The translations under genes were made by a program, and so were the position numbers. Source: Streptomyces fructofermentans (GTDB lineage Bacteria > Actinomycetota > Actinomycetes > Streptomycetales > Streptomycetaceae). From it: DNA of 64,000 nucleotides. The stretch spans positions 93,979 through 157,978 of the forward strand of contig NZ_BMWD01000023.1 in NCBI RefSeq assembly GCF_014651055.1. Reading direction: 5' to 3'. The notes beneath the pieces were generated by a model, which was not told the origin of the DNA, did no database searches, and saw nothing but the letters and a program-made list of their open reading frames with translations. Numbering within the stretch: the stretch's first letter is position 1; every line of letters begins with the position of its first letter. Shown one piece after another: positions 25,825-35,889 of the stretch.

Positions 25825-26748
25825 ATGGATCCGCTCGAAGACGTACTCGACCTGCTCGAAACCCGCAGCCACCTCTCCACCAGCCTGATCGCCGGAGGAC
25901 GCTGGGCCGTCCGCTTCGACGCCCCCCTGGACATCAAGTTCAACGCGGTCCGCCGCGGCAACTGCTGGCTCGACGTGGAAGGCCACAACGAACCGATCGC
26001 CCTGACGGAAGGCGACTGCTACCTGCTCACCCGCCCCAAACGCTTCACCCTGCGCAGCGACCCCGACGCACCGGAACTCGACGCGAGCACCGTCTTCGCC
26101 GAGGCGGAGCACGGCATCGCACGCACCGGAACCGGCGACGACGTCCTGCTCATCGGCGGCCGCTTCACCTTCAACCAACCCGGCCAGGACCTGCTGCTGA
26201 CCAGCCTCCCCCCGGTCATCCACCTACCGGCCGGAACAGCACACGCGGAGACCGTGGAATGGGCGCTCACCGTCATCGAACGCGAACTCCTGCTGCGCCC
26301 CGTGGCCTCGGACCTCGTCACACAGCACCTCGCCATGGTCATGCTCGTCTACGTCCTGCGCCTGCACCTGGCACGTGAGCCCCAGAGCGTCTCGGGATGG
26401 CTCGCGGGAATGACCGACCCCGCCGTCGCCGCCGCACTGACCTCGCTCCACGACGACCCGGCCCGCCCGTGGACCGTCGCCGAACTGGCCAGGGCCGGCT
26501 CGGTCTCGCGCTCGACCCTGGCCGCACGGTTCAAACAGACCGTCGGCCAGGGCCCGTTGACGTACCTGACGCAATGGCGGATCCACCTGGCATCCCAGAA
26601 ACTGCGCAAGAGCGACGAGACGATCTCCTCCATCGCCCGCAACACGGGATACGGATCCGAAAGCGCGATGAGCACCGCGTTCAAACGGGTCACCGGTATC
26701 TCCCCCAGCGCCTACCGCAAACAGCACATCCTCGGCGCGGACACGTAG
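25825..26748 (+). CDS. AraC-family transcriptional regulator
   Basis: A 307-residue activator/repressor. An N-terminal cupin-like sensing domain occupies about 1-190 (GGRWAVRFDAPLDIKFNAVRRGNCWL). Two helix-turn-helix motifs lie near 210-300 (WTVAELARAGSVSRSTLAARFKQTVGQGP and ISSIARNTGYGSESAMSTAFKRVTG). The ATG at 25825 is the first codon fitting the family; codons upstream run through the divergent promoter. Probably controls the divergent SDR. Confidence 0.93.
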   Translation: MDPLEDVLDLLETRSHLSTSLIAGGRWAVRFDAPLDIKFNAVRRGNCWLDVEGHNEPIALTEGDCYLLTRPKRFTLRSDPDAPELDASTVFAEAEHGIARTGTGDDVLLIGGRFTFNQPGQDLLLTSLPPVIHLPAGTAHAETVEWALTVIERELLLRPVASDLVTQHLAMVMLVYVLRLHLAREPQSVSGWLAGMTDPAVAAALTSLHDDPARPWTVAELARAGSVSRSTLAARFKQTVGQGPLTYLTQWRIHLASQKLRKSDETISSIARNTGYGSESAMSTAFKRVTGISPSAYRKQHILGADT

Positions 26749-26795
26749 CTCACGGAACTCCATACCGTCACCGTGGAATGGGACGACCCGCAGAA

Positions 26796-26814
26796 GTGCC
26801 TTTTGAAGAGGCAC
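26796..26814. terminator. short hairpin between convergent genes
   Basis: GTGCCT at 26796-26801 pairs with AGGCAC at 26809-26814 around a T/A-rich loop. It lies between the convergent AraC and serine hydrolase genes and could terminate either. Only six base pairs, so moderate support. Confidence 0.4.
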
Positions 26815-26818
26815 CGGT

Positions 26819-27979
26819 TCAGCGGTCCTCGGAACGGACGCGATCCGCGACGCCCAGGGTCAGCTCCTGCGCCTGGTCCTCGAGATTCCATTTCCCTTTG
26901 CGGTAGGCGTGGTTGCTGACCCAGAACACCAGGACGCCGTCGCGCAGGGACCGGCTCAGGAGTCCCAGGGACCAGTCGTTGCCGCCGTCGTGCCAGGCGA
27001 GAGGGCCGTTCGGAGTGTCACGAATGCTCCAGCCGTAACCGTACGAGCTGCCCGTGTCCGGCTCCGTCGTGCGGGGTTCGAAAAGCTTCTCCCGGGCCCG
27101 CGCCAGCAGGATCTTGTCACCCAGGAGCGCCCGGTGCCAGCGGAACATGTCCTCGGCGGTGGAGAGCATGCCGCCGTTGCCCCGCAGGTTCCAGTACGGG
27201 CCGTCGGCGGCCCAGGGGTGGTCGAAGGGCCTGCCCTGGCTCCGCCCGTGCCTGTCGTACTCCACCGCGACCAGGTTCCGCGGCCACCGGGGCAGGACGT
27301 ATCCGGTTCGCTCCATGCCCGCCGGGCCGAACAGGTGCCGGGCCAGGAACGGTTCGTACCCCTCCCCGGACGCCTTCTCGACGATCGCGGCGAGCAGGCT
27401 GTACCCGGTGTTCGAGTAGTGGAACTTTGCCCCCGGGGCCGACCGCGGCTTCGATGCCAGTGCCTGCCGCACCAGTTCGTCGCGCGAGACGGGCTCGTAG
27501 TCGTCGCCGACCGACTCCACGAGACCCGAAGTGTGCGTCAGCAGCTGGTCGATCGTGATGTGGCGCTTGCCCTCGGGCACCGGCCCCAAGAACCGGCCGA
27601 TCCGGTCGCTCACCCTCAGCCGCCCCATCTCCTCCAGCTTCAGGATCGCGGCGGCGGTGAACTGCTTCGTGATCGACATGACGTCGTACACGGTGCGGCA
27701 GCTCGCCGGCGTGCCCGAGGCGCGGTCCGCCGCCCCGAAGCCCCCGCAGTATGCGAGTTCGCCGCCGCGCGCGGCGACCACGGTGCCGCTCGCCCCGGCG
27801 GGCAGGACACGGTCGAGGAAATCGGCGACCGACTCCCCACCGCGCTCCTTCGGCGCGGGCCCGGCCGCCGACCGCCCGGTATCGCCCCCCTGGGCGCACG
27901 CGCCCAGCATCAGCAGGCTCGCCAGGGCGGTGACGGCGACGCGGGTGCGACGACTGCGGGACAGACCCATATGGCCCAT
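26819..27979 (-). CDS. serine hydrolase lipoprotein (beta-lactamase/DD-peptidase class)
   Basis: A 386-residue exported serine hydrolase of the class C beta-lactamase/esterase group. The signal ends in lipobox LGAC followed by a short linker. The active-site Ser is in SITK (SxxK), the second motif is YSN in FHYSNTGY, and the third is HDGG. Possible roles are D-Ala peptidase, esterase or beta-lactamase. ATG 27979 has GGAGG eleven bases upstream; ATG 27970 is an alternative. It diverges from an HTH/membrane protein at 28110, which may regulate it. Confidence 0.9.
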   Translation of the reverse strand: MGHMGLSRSRRTRVAVTALASLLMLGACAQGGDTGRSAAGPAPKERGGESVADFLDRVLPAGASGTVVAARGGELAYCGGFGAADRASGTPASCRTVYDVMSITKQFTAAAILKLEEMGRLRVSDRIGRFLGPVPEGKRHITIDQLLTHTSGLVESVGDDYEPVSRDELVRQALASKPRSAPGAKFHYSNTGYSLLAAIVEKASGEGYEPFLARHLFGPAGMERTGYVLPRWPRNLVAVEYDRHGRSQGRPFDHPWAADGPYWNLRGNGGMLSTAEDMFRWHRALLGDKILLARAREKLFEPRTTEPDTGSSYGYGWSIRDTPNGPLAWHDGGNDWSLGLLSRSLRDGVLVFWVSNHAYRKGKWNLEDQAQELTLGVADRVRSEDR

Positions 27980-28109
27980 ATGACCTACGACCTCCAACAT
28001 CGGGAATCCGCACCGAGGTTGACCGTCGCCACCGCCGTTCCTCAAGCTGTCGGGGTGTTCGAGCTTGTGCGAGCCCGTGTATGTCCAGCTCATCAGGGGG
28101 ACCACCGTC

Positions 28110-28604
28110 ATGACCACCGCACCGCCCACCCCGCCGTCCACCGACGCGGCCGCCTTCGTGGCGGCCCTGCGCCGGCTCAAGGCATGGTCGGGACTGAGCT
28201 ACCGACGCCTGGAACGCCGAGCGGCTGACGAGGGCCACTGCCTGCCCTACTCCACGGCGGCGACCATGCTCGGCAGGGACCGGCTTCCCCGCGAGGAACT
28301 CGTCGCGGCGTTCGTCGCGGCCTGCGGAATCCGCGGCACCGAGGCGGAGGCATGGCTGGACGCCCGCACCGACATCGCATGCGGCCCCGCACCGGCGGAC
28401 ACCACACCCACACCCATCGCACCCACGGCACCCATCGCACCCGTGGCGGCCGCACCGGCGCGCGCCAGGTCGTGGCGGGCCCGGTGGACACTCGCCGTCG
28501 CGGCAGCACTCGCCACCGCGCTCCTCGGCGGGGCGACGGCGTCCGGCGCCTTCACCGACGACGACGAAGTGGTGCTGGAGAGGCCGATGTCGGCCCGCCT
28601 GTGA
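28110..28604 (+). CDS. HTH-type protein with C-terminal membrane anchor
   Basis: A 164-residue protein. The first 85 residues resemble the short helix-turn-helix domain common in Streptomyces (FVAALRRLKAWSGLSYRRLERRA, then LPREELVAAFVAACGI). A Pro/Ala/Thr linker, a basic patch and one hydrophobic helix (ALATALLGGATASGAF) follow, with an acidic extracellular tail. It thus appears to be a membrane-tethered DNA-binding protein. Divergent from the serine hydrolase lipoprotein. Confidence 0.8.
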   Translation: MTTAPPTPPSTDAAAFVAALRRLKAWSGLSYRRLERRAADEGHCLPYSTAATMLGRDRLPREELVAAFVAACGIRGTEAEAWLDARTDIACGPAPADTTPTPIAPTAPIAPVAAAPARARSWRARWTLAVAAALATALLGGATASGAFTDDDEVVLERPMSARL

Positions 28605-29262
28605 CCCAGCAGGGGCGACCAGCGTCCTCCCGGAGCAGGCCCGCAGCATCGGCCGAGAGCAAGTCGGCCCCCGAGGATGCCCCTTGCCCCCGCCACGAGG
28701 GGCAAGCGCTATCGGGCTTGCCCGACTGCCTGGTCAGACTTCACGGCATGCACCAGCTCCTGGACCTCACCCGCGAGACCTGGTCCGGCCGGCGGGGCGC
28801 ATGAGCGGCGGCCGCGCCGGTGAGCCAGCCGACGGACACCGCGCCTACAGGGACGCCCTCCCGCTCCCGGTCACCTCGCTGCCTCGCCCTGGTAGGTGCA
28901 GGGGCCGACCACAGCGGTGAGGGCCGGCCCGCCTCCTCGCACCTTGTCTGTCACCGGCCTGCCGAGGTGACCCCGCACCTCAGGGCCGGGCCTGGGCCTG
29001 CGCCGCGACAGCACAAGCATGTACGTCGGCGGGCTCGGTGGGACGCAGGAGCAGCCGGGCCGCGCGGTGCCGAGCGACACCGGCCACGGACCGGGGGAGA
29101 GGGGCGAGGGGGGTGAGGGCAGCCCACCGGTCCTGGCAGGTCGGGCCGCGTGGCGGGGTGTGTTCACCGCGCAACCCCCGGCGTGTCGGCCCGCGTTGGA
29201 ACGACAAGGGGGCGCGCCCCGGTGGTGCACCGGGACACGCCCCCTTGCCCGAGCGTCCGGGC
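28605..29262. other. intergenic region
   Basis: About 650 bases with no credible gene. It contains a copy of the CCGGGGGAGAGGGG-type motif (29091-29107) also seen near 33977 and 35243, and the strong hairpin at 29205-29247. Confidence 0.4.
29205..29247 (-). terminator. bipartite hairpin, terminator of FG-GAP gene
   Basis: CAAGGGGGCG (29205-29214) pairs with CGCCCCCTTG (29238-29247); inside, CCCGGTG pairs with CACCGGG. The structure begins 15 bases past the stop of the FG-GAP protein on the minus strand. Confidence 0.78.
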
Positions 29263-30711
29263 TCAGCCGTTGATCGGCGCGCCGAACTCGGGGAACCAGT
29301 CCTCGCCGGTGGCGAGCCCGAGGGTCTCCGCACTGAAGCCGACCCCGCCGGTGAAGGTGATCCGCACGCCGTTGCCGCGCAGCGAGGTGAGCGCGCCGAA
29401 CCAGCCGTTCTCGCCGGGCGCGCCGACGGCCAGGTCGAGCCGCCCGTCGCGGTTGGTGTCGGCCAGCGCCAGGGCCTCGCCGAAGGAGTCGCGGGACTCC
29501 GCGACGCCGGGCACGCCCGCGGTGTCCTGGTGGAAGGCGTACGAGCCGGTGCCGGTCAGGCCCTTCGCGGAGCCGGGTATCACGGTGACGGAGCCGGTGT
29601 AGCCCGTCAGGCCCACGCCCTCGTCGACGGCGCCGGCGACCAGGTCGGCCCGTCCGTCCCGGTTGACGTCGCCGAGTTCGACGGACCAGCCGAAGCGGTC
29701 GCCCTCCTCGGCGACCCCGGGCACGCCTGCGGTGTCCTGCGTGATCACGACAGCCTGTCGGCTGTCGACGCCCTGTGCCGAGCCCCGCAGCACGCTCACG
29801 CTGCCGCCGTTCCGGCCGTCGGTCATCTCCTCGGGCCCGTGCGGCTGCCCGGACACGATGTCGCCGTGGCCGTCGCCGTCCACGTCGCCGATGGCCAGGG
29901 AGAGTGCCGGGGGCAGGTCGCCCGCCGCGCGGCGGTTCGCGGGGATGCCGGGGGAGAGGTAGAGCGCGCCGCCGAATCTGCCGAGCGGGTGGGTGGAGGC
30001 GGCGAGGTCGTCGGTGCCGTCACCGTCGACGTCCCCGGCGGCGAGCGCGGTGACGCCGGTGTCGGTGGCGGGCACCGCCGACGCCTCGAAGTCGGCCAGC
30101 GCGAAGCCCATTTCGCCGGACTGGCCGGTGCTCCGGTTGAGGTAGAGCCACAGGTGGGTGCCGCTGCCTGTGCTCGCCGCGATGTCGGCGTGGCCGTCGC
30201 CGTCGAAGTCCCCGGCGGTGACCGCGGTGCCGAATCCGCTCTGCTCGATGCCCAGCGGCTGGCTCAGCGCCCCGCCCGCGCCGAGTCCCTTCGGGCTGCC
30301 CCACAGCACGGTGACGGAGCCCCAGTCGTTGCCGCGCGGGATGTCCTCGCCGGGCGAGCCGACCGCGAGGTCGGTGTATCCGTCCTTGTTGAAGTCCCCG
30401 GCCGCGGTGGACGTGCCGAAGCGGTCGAACGCCTCGGCGACACCCGGCACGCGCGAGGTGTTCTGGCTGACGGTTGTCGTCTTCGAGGACTTGATCCCGG
30501 CGGACGAGCCGTAGGCGACGACGACCGCCCCGGCCAGGGTGTGCCCGCCGATCGCCGCGCCGGGCGCGCCCACGGCGAGGTCGCCGTAGCCGTCGCCGTT
30601 GAAGTCGGCGGAGGGCGTCGGTGTGCGGGCGTGGGCGGCGGCCGGGGGCAGCAGGACGGAAGCCGCGAGGGCGGCCGGCAGCGCGGCGCCGGCAACGATG
30701 AGTCTTCGCAT
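29263..30711 (-). CDS. secreted FG-GAP repeat (integrin-like propeller) protein
   Basis: A 482-residue exported beta-propeller protein. A signal peptide (LIVAGAALPAALAASVLL to AHA, about 1-28) is followed by seven FG-GAP repeats carrying DxNxDGxxDL calcium-binding loops such as DFNGDGYGDLAVGAPG, DFNKDGYTDLAVGSPG, DVDGDGHGDIVSG, DVNRDGRADLVAG and DTNRDGRLDLAVGAPG. Such proteins bind calcium and often partner surfaces or sugars; no catalytic domain is seen. ATG 30711 starts a typical signal peptide; upstream codons in the same frame are not credible. Confidence 0.92.
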   Translation of the reverse strand: MRRLIVAGAALPAALAASVLLPPAAAHARTPTPSADFNGDGYGDLAVGAPGAAIGGHTLAGAVVVAYGSSAGIKSSKTTTVSQNTSRVPGVAEAFDRFGTSTAAGDFNKDGYTDLAVGSPGEDIPRGNDWGSVTVLWGSPKGLGAGGALSQPLGIEQSGFGTAVTAGDFDGDGHADIAASTGSGTHLWLYLNRSTGQSGEMGFALADFEASAVPATDTGVTALAAGDVDGDGTDDLAASTHPLGRFGGALYLSPGIPANRRAAGDLPPALSLAIGDVDGDGHGDIVSGQPHGPEEMTDGRNGGSVSVLRGSAQGVDSRQAVVITQDTAGVPGVAEEGDRFGWSVELGDVNRDGRADLVAGAVDEGVGLTGYTGSVTVIPGSAKGLTGTGSYAFHQDTAGVPGVAESRDSFGEALALADTNRDGRLDLAVGAPGENGWFGALTSLRGNGVRITFTGGVGFSAETLGLATGEDWFPEFGAPING

Positions 30712-31198
30712 GACACCCAGACTCGCCCCCGGGGCCGATGGTTGTACGGCGCTCCCAGCCGGGTGCCGGACGCGCCGTGCGCCGGGGCGGTCCACACGGT
30801 GTGGTCGGCCTGGGCATCCTTCGCGTACGTCCGCGTGCAATGGGGCCACCCGTCCTGCCGCGCCGCCGCCCACGCTGTGGCGGCCCGGTTGGCCTGGGGT
30901 GAATGATGAGGGCGTGATCTCCGAGGAGCGCGCCGTCGAGCTGGCCGGCGCCGGCCGAGCCGAGCCTGGTCCCGCACGGCGACGACCGAGGCATCGCCCT
31001 CCGACCGCGGCCTGGATCCCCCGTGTGAGCTGGCCTTTTTCGCTTGGATCATCGGGCTGCCCACAGGGAGATCCCTGTGGTGTCGCGAATGTCGCGCCCT
31101 CCCGGCCACGCATTGCAGCGGGTCCGATCGGGCTATTCAATGGACGATGAGGCGGCACACGCCCACGGCTCGCATCGCCCCGTCGAGGGAGGCCGGGT

Positions 31199-32632
31199 AT
31201 GGCCACGCACGCTCTGCAGACCTTCGATCCCACACGCGTACCCCACCTCTCCGGCCGGTTCGCCCCGGTCACGGAGGAAGTGGATGAGACCGGGCTCGAG
31301 GTGACGGGGGAGCTGCCGGCGGAACTGGACGGGCTGTTCCTGCGCAACGGGCCCAATCCTCGTTTCAGCCCGATCGGATCGTTCCTCTATCCGATCGACG
31401 GCGACGGCATGCTGCACGGGGTGTGGATCTCCGGCGGACAGGCCCGCTACCGCAACCGCTTCGTACGCACCCCCGCGGTGGTCGCGGAAGAGCGGGCCGG
31501 ACGAGCCCTGTGGGGCGGACTGGAATCGATGATCACCCCCCAGGTCCCGGACGTGGAACCGGAGCTGGCCGGCACCTTCCGCGACCTGCCGGACATCAAC
31601 GTGGTGCGTCACGCGGGACGCCTGCTCGCACTCGCCGAGTCCGAGTGCCCGTTCCTGATGACCGGGGAACTGGAGACCGCGGGGAAGGAGACGTTCGGCG
31701 GCGCACTGCCCGCCGGCATCACCGCCCACCCGAAGATCGATCCGCTCACCGGAGAGATGGCGGTCTTCTGCTACGGCCTGGAGCCGCCCTTCCTCACCTG
31801 GTCCCTCATCGGGCCCACCGGCGACGTGGTCCGCGGCCCCACCACCGTCGACGGGCTCGACGCCCCGATGATGATCCACGACATGGCCCTGACCTCGCGC
31901 TTCCTCGTGCTGGTCCTCGCACCCGTCTTCTTCGACCTCGCCGCGGCGATGAGCGGTGGGTCCTTCATCGACTGGCGTCCGGAACAGGGCACGCGGGTGG
32001 CACTGATCCCTCGCGACGGAAGCCGGGTGCGCTGGGCGTCCGACGACGCCTTCTGGCTGTGGCACACGGTCAACGCGTACGACACCGAGCCCGACGGCGG
32101 CGATGTCGTGCTCGAGTACGTGCAGTGGTCGCACCTGTCCATGGGCTCGCCCGACAAGTCGGCCGGAACCAATCCGGGAGGGCTGGTCCGCGCGGTCATC
32201 GACCCGGCCGCCGGCACGATGCGCCGCACCCTGCTGGACGACGCGCGCATGGAACTGCCGCGCACGGACGACCGGTTGATCGGGCAGCGGCATCAACAGC
32301 TGGCGGTGGCCTCGGAGACGGGGAAGCTGGACCTCCTGCCGGGCGAGTACGACGCCCTGCGCTGGTACGACGGGAGGGACGCCCACGGCACCAGCGTGAT
32401 GTGGGACGCGGGGGACCTGTCCGTCGGCGAGCCGGTGTTCGCCCCGTCACCCGGCTCCCCGGATCATGAGGGCGGCTACTGGATGACGTACGCCACCGAC
32501 CGCACTGACGAGAGCAGTTGGCTGCTGGTGATCCCGGCAGACGATCCCGGCTCCGGCCCGGTCGCACGCGTGCGGATTCCGGTACGGGTCCCGCTGGGCC
32601 TGCACGGGAACTGGCTGCCCACCGAGGAGTAA
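31199..32632 (+). CDS. carotenoid cleavage oxygenase family protein
   Basis: A 477-residue non-haem iron dioxygenase of the carotenoid/stilbene cleavage family. It forms a seven-bladed propeller with four iron-binding His: in TAHPKI, MMIHDMA, WLWHTVNAY and GLHGNW. The family start LDGLFLRNGPNPRF and the FDGDGMLH-type motif (here YPIDGDGMLHG) are present. It splits a double bond of a carotenoid-like or phenylpropanoid substrate using O2. No carotenoid synthesis genes are adjacent. Confidence 0.95.
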   Translation: MATHALQTFDPTRVPHLSGRFAPVTEEVDETGLEVTGELPAELDGLFLRNGPNPRFSPIGSFLYPIDGDGMLHGVWISGGQARYRNRFVRTPAVVAEERAGRALWGGLESMITPQVPDVEPELAGTFRDLPDINVVRHAGRLLALAESECPFLMTGELETAGKETFGGALPAGITAHPKIDPLTGEMAVFCYGLEPPFLTWSLIGPTGDVVRGPTTVDGLDAPMMIHDMALTSRFLVLVLAPVFFDLAAAMSGGSFIDWRPEQGTRVALIPRDGSRVRWASDDAFWLWHTVNAYDTEPDGGDVVLEYVQWSHLSMGSPDKSAGTNPGGLVRAVIDPAAGTMRRTLLDDARMELPRTDDRLIGQRHQQLAVASETGKLDLLPGEYDALRWYDGRDAHGTSVMWDAGDLSVGEPVFAPSPGSPDHEGGYWMTYATDRTDESSWLLVIPADDPGSGPVARVRIPVRVPLGLHGNWLPTEE

Positions 32633-33011
32633 CCCGGCCCGGGCGGGTGTGTCCCGCCGGGTGGGCCGGCGCCTCACGCGCCGACGGATCCGCACATGCC
32701 GTGGCCGCCCCACGGCAGCTCCCCGCAGGCCTGCGGGGCGGCCGCCGGCAGCGGCTCCAGGCGTCTGCCCGGGGCGTCCGGCGCGGACGGAATGCTCGGC
32801 CGGAAGGTGACCGGCGTGACGGGGACAGCACCTCAGCCGCCGCGGATCGGGGATTCTGGCGGGCCGGAGTGACAGGGCGGCTGCCTGTCCCCGGCCTTTT
32901 GATGAATCATCACATTCGACTGTTCACCGAGGTGTCGGACGCATGAGTGGCAGTTGAATTGATGGCGTTGATCCTTTTTTCCGCCGTCCGCGCGTAGCCA
33001 TAATCCGCTGC
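32633..33011. other. intergenic region with terminator
   Basis: GC-rich inverted repeats at 32636-32668 (GGCCCGGGCGGG facing CCCGCCGGGTGGGCC) probably terminate the oxygenase transcript. The last 130 bases are A+T-richer and include CATAAT at 32997-33002, a possible -10 for the downstream gene. No gene is seen. Confidence 0.5.
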
Positions 33012-33863
33012 GTGACAAGAACCATGCTGACTACTTTCCGCACCCTGATACTCGGATGCCTGGCCGCCGCACTCGTGACGCTGTCCGTCGGCGTTCCCAC
33101 GGCTTCCGCCGCCGTGACGGCCGAAAGCGGGCGTCACGATCAGGCGCGCGACCACGGGCACGGGCACGGCCACGGAGCCGCCCGCAAGCCCTTCTCCCTG
33201 CTCCAGATGAACCTCTGCCTGAGCGGATACGCCGGCTGCTACGCGAAGACCCAGTACCCGATGATCCTCGACGAGACCGTGAGCCGGATCGAGGCCAACC
33301 ACGCCCGCGCGGTCACGCTCAACGAAGCGTGCAGCGAGGACGTGACCGAGATCGCGAAGCGCACGGGATACCACGCCCGCTTCGCCACGGTGATCTACAA
33401 GGGCGCGCCGCTGGCCTGCAAGACCCCGGAAGGACGGGGCTTCTTCGGCAATGCCGTCCTCACCAAGGACAGGATCCGCTCCTCCGAGGACGCACCGTTC
33501 TCCGTGTTCAGCGGAGTCGAGCAGCGCCGCTGGCTCTGCGTGACCACCGTGCGGGGAACCGACGTGTGCACCAGTCACCTGTCCACCGACGGTGAAGGCG
33601 CCGACAGCACGAACTCCGTCCAGTGCGCGGAACTCGCCCGCGTGCTGGCCGACCGCGGACGGCCGACCGTCTTCGCCGGCGACGTCAACCGGCGCTCGTC
33701 CTGCGCCCCGAAGGGGTTCTGGACCGCGACCGACGCGGCGGCCGTCCAGTCACCCGGCATTCAGCACGCCTACGGAAACCTCGCCACGCCGACCGTGGAA
33801 ATCGAGCCCACCACCTACACGGACCACGACGCCATGGTGATCCGTACCCGCGCCCGACGCTGA
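33012..33863 (+). CDS. secreted endonuclease/exonuclease/phosphatase family protein
   Basis: A 283-residue exported protein of the DNase I/EEP fold. The signal peptide runs to ASA near residue 35; a His-rich stretch (RDHGHGHGHG) follows. Motifs LLQMNLCLSG, LNEACS, RRWLCVTT, TSHLS, FAGDVNRR and a late TDHDAMV match the metal-dependent hydrolase fold, with Asn, Glu, Asp and His in place. Family members hydrolyse phosphodiesters in nucleic acids or lipids. Several Cys suggest disulfide bridges outside the cell. Start is GTG 33012; ATG 33024 is also possible. Confidence 0.88.
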   Translation: MTRTMLTTFRTLILGCLAAALVTLSVGVPTASAAVTAESGRHDQARDHGHGHGHGAARKPFSLLQMNLCLSGYAGCYAKTQYPMILDETVSRIEANHARAVTLNEACSEDVTEIAKRTGYHARFATVIYKGAPLACKTPEGRGFFGNAVLTKDRIRSSEDAPFSVFSGVEQRRWLCVTTVRGTDVCTSHLSTDGEGADSTNSVQCAELARVLADRGRPTVFAGDVNRRSSCAPKGFWTATDAAAVQSPGIQHAYGNLATPTVEIEPTTYTDHDAMVIRTRARR

Positions 33864-34001
33864 CCGGGGCCGCCATCGGTGATGGGGCCGCGTTCACCGC
33901 GTCCCCATCACCCTCCCGCGAGCGGCGAACCCCTCCCGCCCCGCCCCGGTTCGCCCTGCCGAACCGACGGACGGCCGCCGGCGGGGGGAGAGGGGTGATG
34001 G

Positions 34002-34409
34002 TCAGCTCTCGTCGGGAGTCAGACGCAGCGAGATGCTGTTGATGCAGTAGCGCTGATCGGTCGGAGTGGGGAAGCCCTCTCCCTCGAAGACGTGCCCGAG
34101 ATGTGATCCGCAGCGGGCGCAGCGGACCTCGGTCTGTACCTGACCGTAGGACCGGTCCTCGGCCAGCTCGACCGCGTCACTGTCCTTGGGGTCGAAGAAC
34201 GAGGGCCAGCCGCAGCCCGAGTGGAACTTCTCGGCCGAAGTGAACAGTTCGGCGTCACAGGCACGGCATGAATAGACGCCCTTCGTCTCGGCGTCGGTGT
34301 ACTCGCCGGTGAACGGCATCTCCGTGGCGGCCCGGCGCAGGACCTTGTACTCGGAAGGGGTGAGTTCTGCGCGCCACTGCTCGTCTGTCTTCTCGATGTC
34401 GTACGGCAT
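34002..34409 (-). CDS. msrB: peptide-methionine (R)-S-oxide reductase
   Basis: A 135-residue cytoplasmic repair enzyme that reduces methionine-R-sulfoxide in proteins. Zinc-binding Cys pairs are at 48/51 (CRAC) and 97/100 (CARC), the catalytic Cys is in RYCINS near 122, and a possible resolving Cys is in SGCGWPSFF at 66. Full family length. ATG 34409 follows AGGTCGG-like sequence. Monocistronic. Confidence 0.96.
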   Translation of the reverse strand: MPYDIEKTDEQWRAELTPSEYKVLRRAATEMPFTGEYTDAETKGVYSCRACDAELFTSAEKFHSGCGWPSFFDPKDSDAVELAEDRSYGQVQTEVRCARCGSHLGHVFEGEGFPTPTDQRYCINSISLRLTPDES

Positions 34410-35889
34410 GATCCGACCTCTCAAGGGTGGTGACGGAAAGTGGGAGAGGTGGCGGGAAGGGGGCGCCTCACGGCCAGGGGCATTGCAGGGCTTTGATTTC
34501 CTGCTGCAAGCCATCTGGGATCGGCCGGGCACATCGTCTCTTCCGGACACCTACATACCTTTGAACAGTCACGAAATCCGAGGTGTTCCGGCCGCCCCGG
34601 GACGGAAGCAGTGATCTCCGTCACCGCCCAGGACGGTGACTCGATGGCTTTGGCGGGGCCAGGAGGAACAGGCGGCCGATCACGGCCTGGGACTGGGCTC
34701 GGTGTTTTCGCCGGGTTCCGCACTCCCGACGGCACCGCCGTGCGGATCGACGGGTCGCGCACTGGAGGAGCCGCAGGACGCCTGCAACCTGACCGGCAAC
34801 GACCTGCACACGGCCCGCGGCCCGACACCCCCGTACGTAACGCACGCACCTGCCCCGCCACGCCGTCGAACAGGTGAGGTCCTCCGATCCTCAAGGGCAC
34901 GCACCATCCAGACCGGCCTGACCAGGCACTACTGGCTGTCGTCGTGTTTGATGCCCGCCGCACCCTCGCGTTCGTCAATACGCGCCTGGACCGACCGACC
35001 GGACTGGTCGACCGGCTTTTGCAGGGCCTGCGTCGGCAGCGCGCTTGAGCGCGACCAGGTCGAAGTGGGCGGACAGGGCGTGGGTGAACTCCACCCGTAC
35101 CTGCCTGGCCCGGTGCTGGGTGAACTCCGGCACCAGCCCGGGCCGCACGCTGCAGTTCAAGACCGCTGCCAGGATTGCGGGCATGGTCGGATCGTCGGGG
35201 GCCGGCCCCGGCCGGTGAACGCGCTCCGCCCCTTTCTCCCCCGCCGGCGGGGGAGAGGGGTGAGTGGTGTCCCGACGTCGCCGTCACGGGACGTGAATCC
35301 TGCCTCCGGACCTCAGCCTGCCGTGCGGCCCGGCCCTCGTCATCGGCCTCGGAGTGCAGCCGCAGGCCCTCGTCGTCGTAGGAGGTGCGAAACCGGGGCG
35401 TCATGCCGCAATCCCGGCCTGCGGCCCTGATTGAAGGGGCAGGGGTGCCCCCGCGCGCCGGGCGACGAAGGGGTTGCGGGGAAAGCCGGTGACATCCCTC
35501 ACGCGCCCGGTCCTCGTCAACGTGCCGCGATAGTACGTGGCATGTGGTTGATATAGGCGGATCTGGCATATGGAAGCAGGCATACGCGGCATCTCGTCCA
35601 GGGTCGCCGGGCCGGGTCACCGGCCTCGAGCCGCCGGACCGCCTCTGCCGCCCTTCTGACGGAACGTGAGGCTCCGTCGGCGTCCGGCGCGGCGGCCCCG
35701 CACAATCCCGGGCCGGATTCAAGGGTGTCCTCGTCTACTAGGCGAGGTAGTGGGAAGCCCCCGTTGCCGTGCCCTCCCGCGGCTTTTAACAATGACGGCC
35801 CCGCAAGGCGTCCCCGCAGGTCAAGCGCAGTGTCTGTGCGAAACCGAGCCCGCCGGGGGCGCAAGGAGAGTCGACCGAACGAGGTCCGC
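34410..35889. other. long gene-poor region
   Basis: About 1.5 kb without a supported gene. A minus-strand frame at 34975-35184 has biased codons and could be a gene remnant, but I recognise no family. A 22-bp perfect palindrome lies at 35235-35256, next to a copy of the GGGGGAGAGGGGTGA motif. The last 200 bases should hold the CAP protein promoter. Confidence 0.4.

Noticed and set aside
31133..32386. Minus-strand frame opposite the carotenoid oxygenase
   Set aside because: No known motif; the plus-strand protein has four iron ligands and is real.
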